NCBI GenBank assembly: GCA_020631735.1
Contig: CM036215.1
Span: forward strand, 14,844,346-14,908,345
Direction: 5' to 3'
DNA length: 64,000 bases
Origin: Saccharum officinarum
Taxonomy: Eukaryota > Streptophyta > Magnoliopsida > Poales > Poaceae
Shown in pieces: positions 34,333 to 46,321 of this stretch. Within the stretch, counting starts at the first letter, position 1. Each line of letters begins with the position of its first letter. A model generated the notes under the pieces. That model was not told the DNA's origin. It ran no database searches and was given only the letters and a program-made list of their open reading frames with translations. The position numbers and the translations under genes are program-made.

Positions 34333-36005
34333 TGTTGACGGTGGATAACGTCAACATTTTATATGTGAATAAACAAGAGAAATAGCTCAAGTACAAGAAT
34401 ATACATAGATCTAGGGTTTAAACTGAAAAATTCCATGAGTTTTGGTGAATCTCTATTTTCTGCAGGATTATTCCAGAAAATGTAGGAAGGGGGACCTAAT
34501 TGAGAAAAAAGACGAAACTTGATCGCGACGAAGGATACACTAGAAGACTATAGAAGATACCAGAAGACACGAGAATGAACGGGAGGACGAGACGACGCCA
34601 GGTGGGGCCGGCTGGCCCCACCCTTGTGCCACCCGGCCCCCTATGAGGGGATTCCTCCATGAACTTTTCGAGTATTCCTCCACCGCCTCTTAGGATGCAT
34701 CTCTTTCCTACGTCGAAGTTAGTTTGATCCAAGGGCTTACGTTCAACCCCAGGGCTATATAAGGACCATGCACCCCCCCTGAAGCATCAAGTCATCAAGC
34801 TATTCAGTTGAAGATTAATTTATCCAGAGTCAACCCTAGTTCCTCAGAGTTCCTCTAGATTAGAGCTTAGGCTAGTTAGATTAGGTCTAGAGGGAGATCA
34901 AGCAACGCTTGGATTCCCGACATTGGCAAAAGCGTGGTTCGGTATATCTCTTGTACTTTACTCTATTTCTTTATTTCATTGCGATTGTATCGTTGCTACT
35001 ATATTTATGTCAATATTAAGTTTTATATTATTTATATCATTAAAAGCAATGTTCATTGTTTGCTCTAGTTTTATATTCGGTGTAGCTAGATTATGGAAAC
35101 CATGCATAAGATCGTATAGCGCTCACCCTATAGGACCATGGGTGAGTGATAGAAATTATGTGAGCGTGGTGCTTACATATTTATTCATCTGTGGATGCCC
35201 TTATTTGCCGGGACGTGTGGTAGATCACGTAGGTGACAGCTGCGTTGAGTCATTTGCAGTCCATCCCCCGTATATATTGATGCTGATAGAACCCGATCTC
35301 AAAGGAGAGGAGGACTCTGTTTCCAACTTTCCTAAGTTGATGTTCCTTATGTGGCATAATTTGGCTATGATCACTAGATATAATTAATTAGACTAAGCAT
35401 TTCACATGTTGGTAAGACTATCTAGGAATTATCTTTCTAATATTTTAATTGGACTTAACCTATTGCTTAACTAGATTGCTCTAAGTTACTATTTATTTAT
35501 AATGATGATTGATCAAGTACTTATCATTTATATATCTTTATTTATTATCTTGTGACTTATCCCTGTTTTTGTAGAGTATATGATATTGGTTCATTCTCTC
35601 ATACATATTCATAAATTATCAATACTATTGTATTCATAGTCATACCTTCCCAGTGGTAGAATTATAAATTGACAACCTAGTAATACTCTAGGTAAAATGC
35701 TACAATGGTATAATTATTTGTCCACTTGTAGAATTCTTTTCATTCTTATCTTTATATTCTTTTTAGTCACATGAAATAATAGATTCATGTTTAGTGTTAT
35801 TCTTGTAGTAATGCTAGATAGAACCAACGAACATTTCTAAATTCCTCACTAGGGATGACAACCTAGTTTAATATTAGAGATGAAGGTTAATTGATAGGTG
35901 GCTACTGTAACAGTGACAAGTTAATAATTACCATATCATTTCTAGCACCATTGCTATTAGTAGGAGTAATTATATTTTTAGAAGTGGTGCTAAAAAATGC
36001 CAACA
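34333..36005 (+). repeat. 5' LTR of the Athila-like element
   Basis: Begins TGTTGACGG and ends GCCAACA. A TATA box (ctatataagg) is at 34755. A 7-base inverted repeat, GTTGACG and CGTCAAC, sits at the extreme 5' edge (34334-34355) and is conserved in the 3' LTR. The 154-codon frame at 34923 is kept only because the LTRs are copies of each other. Confidence 0.9.
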
Positions 36006-36028
36006 ATCATTTTTGATGCCGTTGCCGG
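36006..36028 (+). other. Probable primer binding site
   Basis: tgatgccgttgccggca starts about 9 bases after the LTR. It resembles the tggcgccgttgccgggg primer site I associate with Athila-type elements, with two or three changes. Confidence 0.5.
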
Positions 36029-36159
36029 CAAAGGTATTTAACTTAGGAAGTATTGATAAATTTATGTTACTGCTAAGAAGAAAAAATGACTATTGATCTC
36101 TGCTCATAACAGGTTTACCCTTATTTTATCTACTTGTGTATCTTTATGCAGGGTAATAT

Positions 36160-37300
36160 ATGCATAATCTTTCAGAGAACTTTGCTGACGATCCAGAAGC
36201 ATTACTCAAGAAGACTAGAGCTAAACTCAAGAAGGTTTTTGCTCTTGAGTTGGAAGATCACTGAATTAGAAGAAGTTTGACACCAGAGTTTGAGGCTACG
36301 GCACAGAAGGTCTCCATGAATTCTCTACTCCGACAATAGCAAATATTCGTACTGGACTAGAAGTCAATGTTGGAGACAATGGATTCGAGCTCAAGCCTGC
36401 ACTCATCACTATGGTGCAAGCTAATCAGTTTTGTGGAAAGACTTATAAAGATGCAAGTACATATTTACAACACTTTATAGAAATCTACAATACCTTCACT
36501 ATCAAAGGAGTACCTAGAGATGCTATTTTACTCCGCATTTTCCTATTTTCATTATTGGAGAAAGCTAAGCAGTAGTTCTATGCAAATAGAGAGAAACACA
36601 CTACATGGAATATCTGCTCAAATGCTTTCCTGACCAAGTTCTTTCCCACATATAAGACCAATGCTCTACGTGGGAAAATTTCAAGCTTTCAACAACAACA
36701 TGATGAATCAATCCCTGAAGCTTAGGAATGCTTTTAAGATTACATTACAGAATGTCCTCATCATGGGATGGAGAATTGGCTATTACTGTAGACTTTCTAT
36801 CATGGGCTAAACACTAGCACCCATGAGACCATTGATGTTGCTGCTGGAGGTGCATTCTTGTCACTCAACCTCACAGATGCAACATCACTTGTTGAGAAGA
36901 TGGCTTCCAATCAGAGATGGAATGAAGAATGTGTTCAACCTCGTAAGAGAGTAGGAGATATGCATCAACTCAAAGAGGCAGACATGCTGACTGCCAAGGT
37001 AGATCTGCTGATCAAGAGGCTCGAAGATCAAATGGGTGAGAAGAAAGAAGTCATGCACATTCATGATTCCCGTATGACTTGTGAAGAGTGTGAAGACATT
37101 GGGCATTCAGGGAGCAACTACCCTAAACTCTAAGAGGATGTGAACTACATCATCATCAACAACAACAACAACTATCGTCCTCAGCAAAATCATGGATGAA
37201 ATCAGCAACATAAGCCAAACTACCAAGGTAACTATCAAGGTAACTTTTAAGGTAATAATTACAATGCTTCAAATCAACCACCTTTCAGAGATGTAATTGC
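36160..37300 (+). pseudogene. Gag of the Athila-like element
   Basis: The capsid-type protein that would package element RNA. An ATG at 36160 opens 'MHNLSENFADDPEALLKKT', followed by 'SLTPEF' and 'KVSMNSLLRQ'; after a frame change come 'GFELKPALITMVQANQF' and 'YLQHFIEIYNTFTIKGV', the core of the plant retrotransposon Gag domain. A C-terminal zinc-knuckle-like 'CEECEDIGHSGSNYP' has tyrosine where the last cysteine should be. Several in-frame stops (36262, 36338, 36574 and others) kill the frame. A poly-asparagine/glutamine region with 'NYQGNYQGN' follows at 37140-37260. Confidence 0.8.
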
Positions 37301-37313
37301 TGGTCAATCTAGA

Positions 37314-38021
37314 TTGTTAGATCAAATGACTAGAAAGGTAGCTTCTACTGATAAAACTTTTGAAACTATAAGCACTAGAATGGATGCCTTTACTTCTGCC
37401 ATTAAGAATCAGTACAACTTTAATAAAATGATAGAATCACAATTAGCTCAGCTAGCAGCTGTTGTTCCTCCATTGGAAAAAGGTAAGATTCTAGGCCAAC
37501 CGGAAGATTTAGAAACTGTAAATCTTGTCGATATTTATAATGCAGTCAATTATTACATCGAACCACCGGAAGTGAAGTGGATTGATTACACACTTCCTGA
37601 CAAGAAAGGCGATCCAGGGAGACCAGTCATTCCTATCTCCATAGGATGTCATATTTTTTAGGAAGCTATTTGTGATTTTGGCGCAAGTGTCAACATCATG
37701 CCCAAGATAATTTATGATAAGATTTTAGGATATCCTTTGTTGTACACAAATATGCATTTGCATCTTGCAGATCAGACACTGTGCTACCCTGAGGGAGTTC
37801 TTGAAGATGCTATCATCAGAGTGGGACAATCATATGTTCCTGTAGACTTTGTGGTTGTGGACACAGGAGGAGATGAGAAATCACCGATCATTTTAGGCCG
37901 TCCATTCCTATGCACCATAAAGGTTATCATTTATGCGAAGCATGCCAAGATTGTTTTCACTATTAAGGATAAGAAAGAGAAGTTCTCATTCAGGAGTTGG
38001 ATGCTGCACACACCTGCATGA
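37314..38021 (+). pseudogene. First aspartic protease domain
   Basis: The segment 37314-37661 is the Gag-protease linker with 'MIESQLAQLAA' and ends at one stop before the protease core. From 37664 the core reads 'AICDFGASVNIMP' with the catalytic aspartate (usually D-L-G-A), then 'LHLADQTLCYPEGVLEDA', 'VPVDFVVVD' and 'PIILGRPFL', all typical for the retropepsin-like domain of Athila-type elements. It would process the polyprotein. Apart from the stop near 37660 the core is open. Confidence 0.85.
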
Positions 38022-38027
38022 CCTCAT

Positions 38028-38870
38028 GTGCCATACAAGAGAGATGAACCAGTGACGATCAAAGAGAAGAAGAAGAATCCTAGAAGCTGGAGGAAGAACA
38101 AGGCTAGCCAGGCACAAGAAGAGATTGTCACGATGATCAACACAATACAATCAGAATATGAAGATTTGCTCACTCCACCATTCCTAGCCAAGAAGGATGA
38201 TCCTGGAGTACTGATAATTGAATGTTTAATCAATCAGAAAGTTTTCCATAAGACCTTCTGCGATATTGGATCGGGTGTCAACATAATTTCAAAGGTAACA
38301 TATGAATATTTATTTGGTAACAAACCCTTGTATCCTACATATATGCAGTTGCAGATGGCAGACCAATCAGTTCGATTTTCGGAGGGAATAGCGAATGATG
38401 TCATTGTACAAATCCAAAATCGTTATGTTCCTACTGATTTTATGGTCCTGGACATGGAAGTAGAAGACGAAGAGACCCCCATTATCTTGGGAAGACTATT
38501 CCTCAATACTACCAACGTTGTCATCTACATTGGCTCTAGACAACTCCACTTCCAATGACCAGATGGAAAGGTACGCTATCACTTTAATAGTTATGCTAAT
38601 TATGAACAACCCAAGAAGAACCGCAATAGGAGGAGACGTCGATCCCGCCATCAAGCAACCCAACCCTTAAAAGATGAATGGGCAGATTACCTAGGACAAA
38701 TATTAAGGTATGAAGACCGCTGGAATAAATGGGACACTCAAGACAAGAAGATTGAGGAGCCTATTAATGAAGAAGCCACACAACCAGATTATGGTACACA
38801 GACCACTCAGGTATGGAGAATGAAGATAACATCAACATCAATGCCACAAGAAGAGCAAGCATGCACCTGA
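38028..38870 (+). pseudogene. Second aspartic protease domain, diverged repeat
   Basis: Directly after the first domain and a basic linker ('KKKNPRSWRKNKASQ'), a second core reads 'TFCDIGSGVNIIS', 'QLQMADQSVRFSEGIAND', 'VPTDFMVLD' and 'PIILGRLFLNTTN'. The catalytic aspartate and the ILGR motif are present. It is a full second copy of the same fold, well diverged from the first. After a stop at 38556 the same frame continues with 'PDGKVRYHF' and an acidic, charged tail to about 38870. No RT follows. Confidence 0.85.
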
Positions 38871-41158
38871 ATAGTAAGTACTTACTCCTACTTAGTCCTG
38901 TCCGGAGGACTATTAAATTTCGTACCCTTACCATGAGGTAATAATGGTAATTATCCATATTTACATTGCATGAATTATTTTTTCTATTGACATATTTACT
39001 TTTCTACTCTAGCATTACATTTACATTATTTTCACTTTAGCATTTTATGTTAGAAAAGAAAATAAAAATATTTCATAATGTTTTCATCTGTCTTTGCATA
39101 TAAAAAGAAAATAAAAATATTCATTTCATCATTGCACCATAAAAGTTTGAAGCCCCATGTGAGTAACTTATGTTGATCCTAAAGGGCTATTCACCGTGGT
39201 GGCATAAAAATAAAAATATATTGCATACGTATTTATTTTTGCATTATAAATAGAAAATCACAAAAAGAAGAAAGTCAACATCCTATCAAAGTTCTGTCAA
39301 TTTATGAATCTAATCAGTCAATTGCTCAACAGTTGACCGCTAACCCCTTTGTCATAACAAAGCTTCGAGTTTTTGATGTTCTTGTTGTAGTATATTTTAC
39401 AGGATGTCACTTTGAGTAAGTTTATTCGGTGGTAGACGCTACACTCTGCTGGAATAAGAAGGACTACCACTGACGAGCTCGCTCTAAAGATTTCTCAACT
39501 TCCAATCATGACAACATTCAGCTTGGGGGAGGAGCATTCCCTTGTGTATCTAGCTAAGTATTTCTTTACTATTCAGTTATTATGTTTGAGTTTGTTTTCT
39601 GTCTAGTTAAAAGAAATAAAAGATAAATAACAATTTAAAACCAAATAAAAAATATTTTAGCTAGTTATACATATTAAGGTGTGATCTTAAACTTCGAAAA
39701 CAAAACAAAGAGTGTGTTTAAATTTTTTTCCGTTTTAAGAGTCATAAAATATTGACAATAGAAATAATGAATAGAGCTCAATTATAATTCCTTTTTAGTA
39801 CCTAGCATTCAGATTTGAATTCTCCTGAGTTTTGATTTGATAAAAGAATTTGCTCTAAACCTAAAATTTATGGGAGTATATGCTTGAGCTAAGTCTAGGG
39901 AATTGAGGATATGATATAAGAAAGTCTGAGCTGCTATTTATCTTGTTCCTAATGATTCTAGAGTTCTGTAGATTTATCTTTTGAAAACTTTAAAACTTAT
40001 ATGATGAGCTCTTGTATGACAAAGCTTGAATTCATACCAAAGCCAAATATGATTAGAATAGGAAACCTTCCACTTATATGCTGCTTGTTTTGCATTGAGT
40101 TTGGTCAAGCTTTGTTGATGCCTTATGAGAGGTTTGTTATGCTCTTAAAATCAAAATCACGTACACACCATCCACATATGTACTATTCCTACACTAGGAG
40201 TAGGTGCACTTATTTTTTTATCTAGATCCATCTAAAAATATTTTGCTCTTACACTGAGAGTAAACACCCAAAATTATACCAAATAGGACAGCCCCTAAAT
40301 AAATACTCAAAGTTCTTATTATTATCTCTCTAAAGTTTTGTTGTAGAAAGATGCATGTGGCTATGCAAAAGTATTGAAAAAAGAAGAGAAGAAAAAGGTA
40401 TGAAAAAAATAGACAAGTGTCTAAGAGATTAAAACAATGGGTACTTTGATGCCTGCTTGAGAAGAAGAAAAAGAGATGAATAAGATAGCCCATGTTTTCT
40501 TTGCAAAGTGTTCTTCAATTTTAACAAGAGAGGTATGTTTTCAAGGAGCAGTAGTAGAATTAGGATTATCCACCATATACACCTATCATATATCCACCAT
40601 ATTCCATACACATGCACATCTTGATTTGATTGTATGACTTAACTCTCTTTGGATTCATTGTTTGACTTTACAATATATGAATTGCAAGTATGCTCTATTT
40701 ATGTTTTCTCCACTCCTATGAGCTCCACATAGGCTTTAGTTGTAGAAGAGAAAGGCATAATATCATTAATGCCTTGGTGAGTATCCACAAATACCACATA
40801 TATTGAGAGATTTGAGAGTGTCATACAATTGAAGCTCTGAGTTTTATTTTAAAAACCTGCAAAACTCTAGAATAATGGTTGAGTGAAGAGCTAGAGACAT
40901 AGTGCTTGACTTGATTGTTTTGTCTTTCAATTACTCAAGACCCAAGTAAAGGCTAAGAAGCTCTATGATTAAAGGTAATATAAGTAAGTTTGAAAGTTAA
41001 ATCAGAATTCGGAGTAGAATTTTTGTTTGAATGCATGTGTACATTCTAGGAGTCATCTCAATGTTTTTTCTAAACATCTCAACATGTTCAGGTTCTTTTC
41101 CAAGTTTGCTAAGTTTGGCTTTGCTAAGGGACTAACAAAGGGTAAGCTTAGAGGAGCT
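38871..41158 (+). other. Non-coding 3' spacer of the Athila-like element
   Basis: About 2.3 kb of AT-rich sequence without recognisable domains. A polypurine-like 'cagcttgggggaggagc' at 39531 is typical for Athila/Tat elements but lies 1.6 kb before the LTR. Expected RT, RNase H and integrase are absent from all frames. Confidence 0.75.
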
Positions 41159-43200
41159 TGTTGACGGTGGATAACGTCAACGTATATATGTGAATAAATA
41201 AGAGAAATAGTTCAAGTACAAGAATATACATAGGTCTAGGGTTTAAACTAATAAATTCCTCGAGTTTTGGTGAATCTCTATTTTCCACAGGATTATTCTA
41301 GAAAATATAGGAAGGGGGACCTAATTGAGAAAAAAGACAAAACTTGATCGCGACGAAGGATACACTAGAAGACTATAGAAGACACCAGAAGGCACGGAAA
41401 TGAACAGGAGGACAAGACGTCACTAGGTGGGGCCGACCGGTCCCACCCTTGTGCCACCCGGTCCCCTGTGAGGGGATTCCTCCATGAGCTTTTGGAGTAT
41501 TCCTTCACCGACTCATAGGATGCATCTCCACCTTATGTTGAAGTCGGTTTGAACCAAGGGCTTACGTTCAACCTCCAGGGCTATATAAGGACCTCTGCAC
41601 CTCCCTGAAGCATCAAGTCATCAAGCTATTCAGTTGAAGATAAATTCATCCAGAGCTAACCCTAGTTCCTCAGAGTTACTCTAGATTGGAGCTTAGGCTA
41701 GTTAGATTAGGTCTAGAGGGAGATCAAGCAACGCTTGGATTCCTGACATTGGCAAGAGCGTGGTTCGGTATATCTCTTGTACTTTACTCTATTTCTTTAT
41801 TTCATTGAGATTGTATTGTTGCTACTATGTTTATGTCAACATTAAGCTTTATATCATTTATGTTATTGAAAGCAATGTTCATTGTTTGCTCTAGTTTTAT
41901 ATTCGGTGTAGCTAGATTATGGAAACCATGCATAAGATCGTATAGCGCTCACCCTATAGGACCATGGGTGAGTGATAGACATTATGTGAGTGTGGTGCTT
42001 AGATATTTGTTTATCTGCGGATGCCCTTATATGTTGGGACAAGTGGTAGATCGCGTAGGTGACAGCTATGTTGAGTCCTTTGCAGTCCATCCCCCGTATA
42101 TATTGATGTTGCTAGAACCCGGTCTCGAAGGAGAGGAGGACTCTGTTTCCAACTTTTCTAAGTTGATGTTCCTTATGTGTGGGGGTATAAACCCTCGGTA
42201 CCACAAGATGGTACATGGGCCGCACCGTCTGAGGTGGCCCGACCCGTAAGATCAAGGTATATGTCGCAAGATTATAGGTTGTACTAGATATTGTAATAGT
42301 ATCAGATGGAATACTTTACTTGTAACCCTCCTCCTCCAGAGTATATAAGGAGAGGCAGGGGTCCCCTAGGGGACACAACCTATCTAATCCTCAATCAATA
42401 CAATATAACAGAGCACATGATGTAGGGTTTTACGTCATGCTGACAGCCTGAACTTGTATAAATCTTGTGTCTTGTGTCCTGTTACCATCCGGTTCGTGTC
42501 TTGCGCACCTGTCTGCCGACAATCTACCATCACGGGCAAACCCCTCGATGGACTACCAACCATATCTCATCAACATTATGTGGCATAATTTGGCTATGAT
42601 CACTAGATATAATTATCTAGGAATTATCTTTCTAATATTCTAATTGGACTTAACCTATTGCTTAACTAGAGTGCTCTGAGTTACTATTTATTTATAATGA
42701 TGATTGATCAAGTACTTATCATTTATATATATTTATTTATTATCTTGTGACTGATCCCTATTTTGAGTAGAGTATATGATATTGGTTCATTCTCTCATAC
42801 AAATTCATAAATTATCAATACTATTGTATTCATAGTCATACCTTCCTAGTGGTACAATTATAAATTGACAACCTGGTAATACTCTAGGTAAAATGCTACA
42901 ATGGTATAATTATCTGTCCACTTGCAGAATTCTTTTCATTCTTACCTTTATATTCTTTTTAGTCACATGAAATAATAGATTAATGTTTAGTGTTATTCTT
43001 GTAGTAATGCTAGATAGAACCAACGAACATTTATAAGTTCTCACTAGGGATGACAACCTAGTTTAATATTAGAGATGAATGTTAATTGATAGGTGGCTAC
43101 TATAACAATAACAAGTTAATAATTACCATATCATTTCTGGCGCCATTGCTATTAGTATGAGTAATTCTATTTTTAGTAGTGGTGCTAAGAAATACCAACA
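41159..43200 (+). repeat. 3' LTR of the Athila-like element, interrupted
   Basis: Matches the 5' LTR from TGTTGACGG to ACCAACA. It lacks 34 bp found in the 5' LTR near 35390-35425 and contains an inserted solo LTR at 42178-42575. Without the insertion and its duplicated target the length is about 1.64 kb. Confidence 0.9.
42178..42575 (+). repeat. Solo LTR (398 bp) inside the 3' LTR
   Basis: Begins TGTGGGGGTATAAACCC, ends CTCATCAACA, and is flanked by TTATG on both sides (42173-42177 and 42576-42580). The 5' LTR of the host element has the uninterrupted site ccttatgtggcataat, which confirms the insertion. A TATA box gtatataagg is at 42341. No internal region is present, so it arose by recombination between two LTRs, or is a very short element. 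Confidence 0.95.
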
Positions 43201-43205
43201 GTGGT
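43201..43205. other. Target site duplication GTGGT (right)
   Basis: Right-hand copy of the five-base duplication created by the Athila-like insertion. Confidence 0.9.
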
Positions 43206-44271
43206 CCATGCTAAAAAAAGATGGAGAGTAAATAAATGTGAGGCATGACGAAAGGAAAAAGTTTATGTGCAAACCATAAGTAGTGATAGTTTGCATTGTA
43301 TGAATAGTAGTATCAAGGTTTCCTAGTCTATGTGGATCAATTTATTTGTACTAGAATTACTAAAAGTGTTAGCTTCTATTGGTGGTGCCCTTGGTGAAGT
43401 ATGTTACATGGATATCTTGCATGTTGAGATTGAAAGATAGTGGGCTTGATTTTTATAAGAGATATATATAGATTGGGAAAACTTCAGGATTTAGGGATCT
43501 AGGGTTTTGAATCATGGGAATTTGAAGTCTTGGTGTCTTTCTTTCAAATCAATCCCCTCCTGCCTGATGTTGTGACACACCAACTAAAACCCAAGGTAGG
43601 CATTAATGTGCTTCGTAACATGAACTTGGTATAAACAAGAGAACTATTGACCCTAACTAGAGCTTACACAGGCTTTGGCGCCATTGTTAAATTCATAGGA
43701 TCATAAGGTCTAGAACTAGGACACAATGACATGAATGAACTAGCGCTTGTCATACCTTTGTTTGATGAGTTAGCCATTAGGGGTAGCTGATGAACCGTTC
43801 CTAATTGGAGCAGGATGGCAATGGCTAGCTGACGAATCATGCCTATTTGGAGCAGGCCGGCAAGAATGTAGTAAATGAGAGTTTTGGGAATCCCTTCCTA
43901 GTGTTGCAGTAGTTGCCCGATTAGTGTTCTATTGTAGACTTGTTTAGATTTCTCAAGATGTCCTGGGATGCTCTCAATTTATCCTTGTTGTTACACACTT
44001 GGGAGGTTAATTTCCTTTGGGCAATATTAGTGGCCGCTACGGGTCAGTACTTGTCCCCTGTTCGAGGCATAGGACAGACCTCTGATGCACTCTAACTTTC
44101 TCTGAATTGCAAAGCATAGTAGCAGGACCTCTCGGGGTGGGGGGTGGGGGTCTTAGCGTCCGACCATCGGACGCAAACATCGCGATGATTTTTTTCCCGC
44201 TGACCTGCACTGCGCCAATTCCCGCCCACGCCTATAGCTTTTGTGTTCCCACTAGTGCGTAGATAAGGGCC
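43206..44271. other. Intergenic sequence between two complete retrotransposons
   Basis: Continues the sequence broken at 34332. A short direct repeat 'gctgatgaaccgttcctaat' / 'gctgacgaatcatgcctatt' lies at 43790-43850, and a G-rich run at 44134-44150. No gene recognised. Confidence 0.45.
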
Positions 44272-44276
44272 CATCT
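44272..44276. other. Target site duplication CATCT (left)
   Basis: CATCT before the copia LTR, repeated at 56241-56245. Confidence 0.9.
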
Positions 44277-45867
44277 TGAAAGGATCAAGATGCCCAAGAG
44301 GGGTGGGTGAATTGGGCTTTTCTAAATTTTATTGCAAGAATTAAATCCTACTAAGCCATAATTCACCCCTAGTGCCTACAAGTGTTCCTAGTGATTCTAC
44401 CGATAAAAGTTTTGCACCCTAAGTTCCAATCCTAGTCTAGCAAGGTAATTCTAGGAAAGTAAACCAAGCAACAAAAGTAATATGAGAAAGTAAATTGCTT
44501 GAATGTAAAGGGTTAGGAACAAAACGATGTTTTCCTGAGGTATCGGAGAGTCACCACTCCCCACTAGTCCTCGTTGGAGCACCCGTGCAAGGGTGTAGCT
44601 CCCCCTTGATCCACGCGAGGATCAAGTGCTCTCTATGGGCTGATTCTTTGACACTCCGTCGCGGTGAATCACCCACAACTGCTCACAAGATGAGTTGGGT
44701 CATCCACAAGCTTTGTCGGATAATCACCAAGCTCCCGATCACCACCAAGCCGTCTAAATGATGGTGATCACCAAGAGTAACAAGCAAGAACTCTCACTTG
44801 ACCACAACAAGCCTAATGAGAAGGTGGATGCACACTTGCTACTCTCTAGTCACTAGTGAGGACTCTCTCACTTGAATTCTCAAGACTCAAATCTCACTAG
44901 GGCTCTTGCACTTCCTTGCACATGAAAGGAGTTTCTCAGCTGACCAAATGAGCAAGAGAACCTTAAATGGAGGGGTAGAGGAAGTATTTATACTCTCCCT
45001 CAACTCCCCCAATCGTTATCTTTGAAATTAGCAACTTTCGTGATCGACAGAGGTGATGACGCCCACCGACAGACGCGTCTGTCGCTCTGGAGGGACGCGT
45101 CTGACACCTCTGAGGAGCGCGTCTGTCGCATGTAATCTAATCAAACTGGTTCACTAGCCATTAGGGCTCAACAGACACTAGCCAGCGTCTATCGCCCTAG
45201 CAACGGACGCGTCTGACGCAATCAAAAACTTCAGAGCATTCTGGACCACGTCTGTTGACCACCAGACGCGTTTGACGCTCAACCCTTACTACGTCTGTTG
45301 CTCGTAAACGCGTAGGGCGCGTCTATCACCTTTCATCCTTGCGTCTGATGCTTCTTGAAAGTAAGAAACCACGTGATAGACGCTGACGTCAGCGTCTGTC
45401 ACCCTTCGTCCATAGCGTCTATCGCCCGTTTGAGGGCCGAAACGACTTTCGATTCAAACACTTCTTGAATGACTTTTGTTCCAAACAATCTTAGGGCCAC
45501 CTTGGAGCCACCTAGTGCTAAGTTTGACAAGTGTGCACCACACCTAACCATTAGACTCATCTAGGTCAAGCTACCCATCCATGTCCCCCTTAATAGTATG
45601 GCCAAAGGAGAAAAACGAAAGTCCTAACGACTATTCTGAACGTAACTCAACTCCTCGACGTCCGGAACTAACCATCCTTAACCTTGTCGATCATCCTTTG
45701 AAAACCGAAAATGATTTCCATCGATAAGGGGCATGATCACCATATTGCCCACGATTGCCATTACCATGACCTAACACTCTATTGTTTCTGCAAAACACAC
45801 GTTAGTCATGATACTTAACCGTTGTCATCAATCATCGAAACCCACTCTAGGGGCCTAGATGCTTTCA
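44277..45867 (-). repeat. 3' LTR of the copia element
   Basis: On the minus strand it runs TGAAAGCATCTAGG to GATCCTTTCA. TATA box on that strand at 44985-44992. A cluster of GCGTCTG-type words occupies 45045-45430; many are changed by C to T or G to A relative to the other LTR. Confidence 0.95.
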
Positions 45868-45882
45868 ATCTCCCCCTTTTTG
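45868..45882 (-). other. Polypurine tract of the copia element
   Basis: On the minus strand AAAAAGGGGGAGAT abuts the 3' LTR. Confidence 0.85.
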
Positions 45883-46321
45883 GTGATTGATGACAACCCC
45901 TGAGTATGAAGATAAGATTTGAGGTTTTCAAACATGCTTGTTTCACATAAGCAACTTTCAAAGATAACAAGAGATTAGGATTGCTTGTGTGCTCCAAGCC
46001 AACATGGCAAACTCATAAGATAAGACATGAAATGTTAGAACACAAAGACATAGCTCATAAGAGATCGGAGTAAAAACGCAGAAGCAAGACATTATGAGCT
46101 AGAAATTATCAAGTGACATGATATAATAGAGACAAGATAACCAACATATCACTAAAGTAACTCGCAAGCATAAATGTCACATAATGCAAGAAGTATGGAA
46201 AAAAGACATGACGATGCATGAAGATGCACGAAAGAATCACACACATAAGAATCAAAACCCTCTCACAAAGCTCCCCCTATCTACATACTCTCTCTCCCCC
46301 TTGGCATCAAGGACCAAAAAC

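Larger units (their letters stand above)
34333..43200 (+). mobile_element. Athila-like Gypsy element without RT or integrase
   Basis: A structurally complete LTR element: 5' LTR 34333-36005, internal region 36006-41158, 3' LTR 41159-43200 (with a 398 bp solo LTR inside), target duplication GTGGT. The internal region encodes a broken Gag and two protease-like domains, then about 2.3 kb without coding content. There is no trace of RT, RNase H or integrase, so mobility would need enzymes from an autonomous relative. The sequence after the 5' LTR (tgatgccgttgccggca) resembles the primer site of Athila-type elements (tggcgccgttgcc). LTRs differ by several percent and by a 34 bp deletion, so the insertion is not recent. 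Confidence 0.9.

Noticed and set aside
34923..35387. 154-codon ORF in the 5' LTR, with a similar ORF in the 3' LTR at 41827
   Set aside because: Both are in LTRs, which are copies of each other, so conservation is not selection. No domain is recognisable and the 3' copy ends in the inserted solo LTR.
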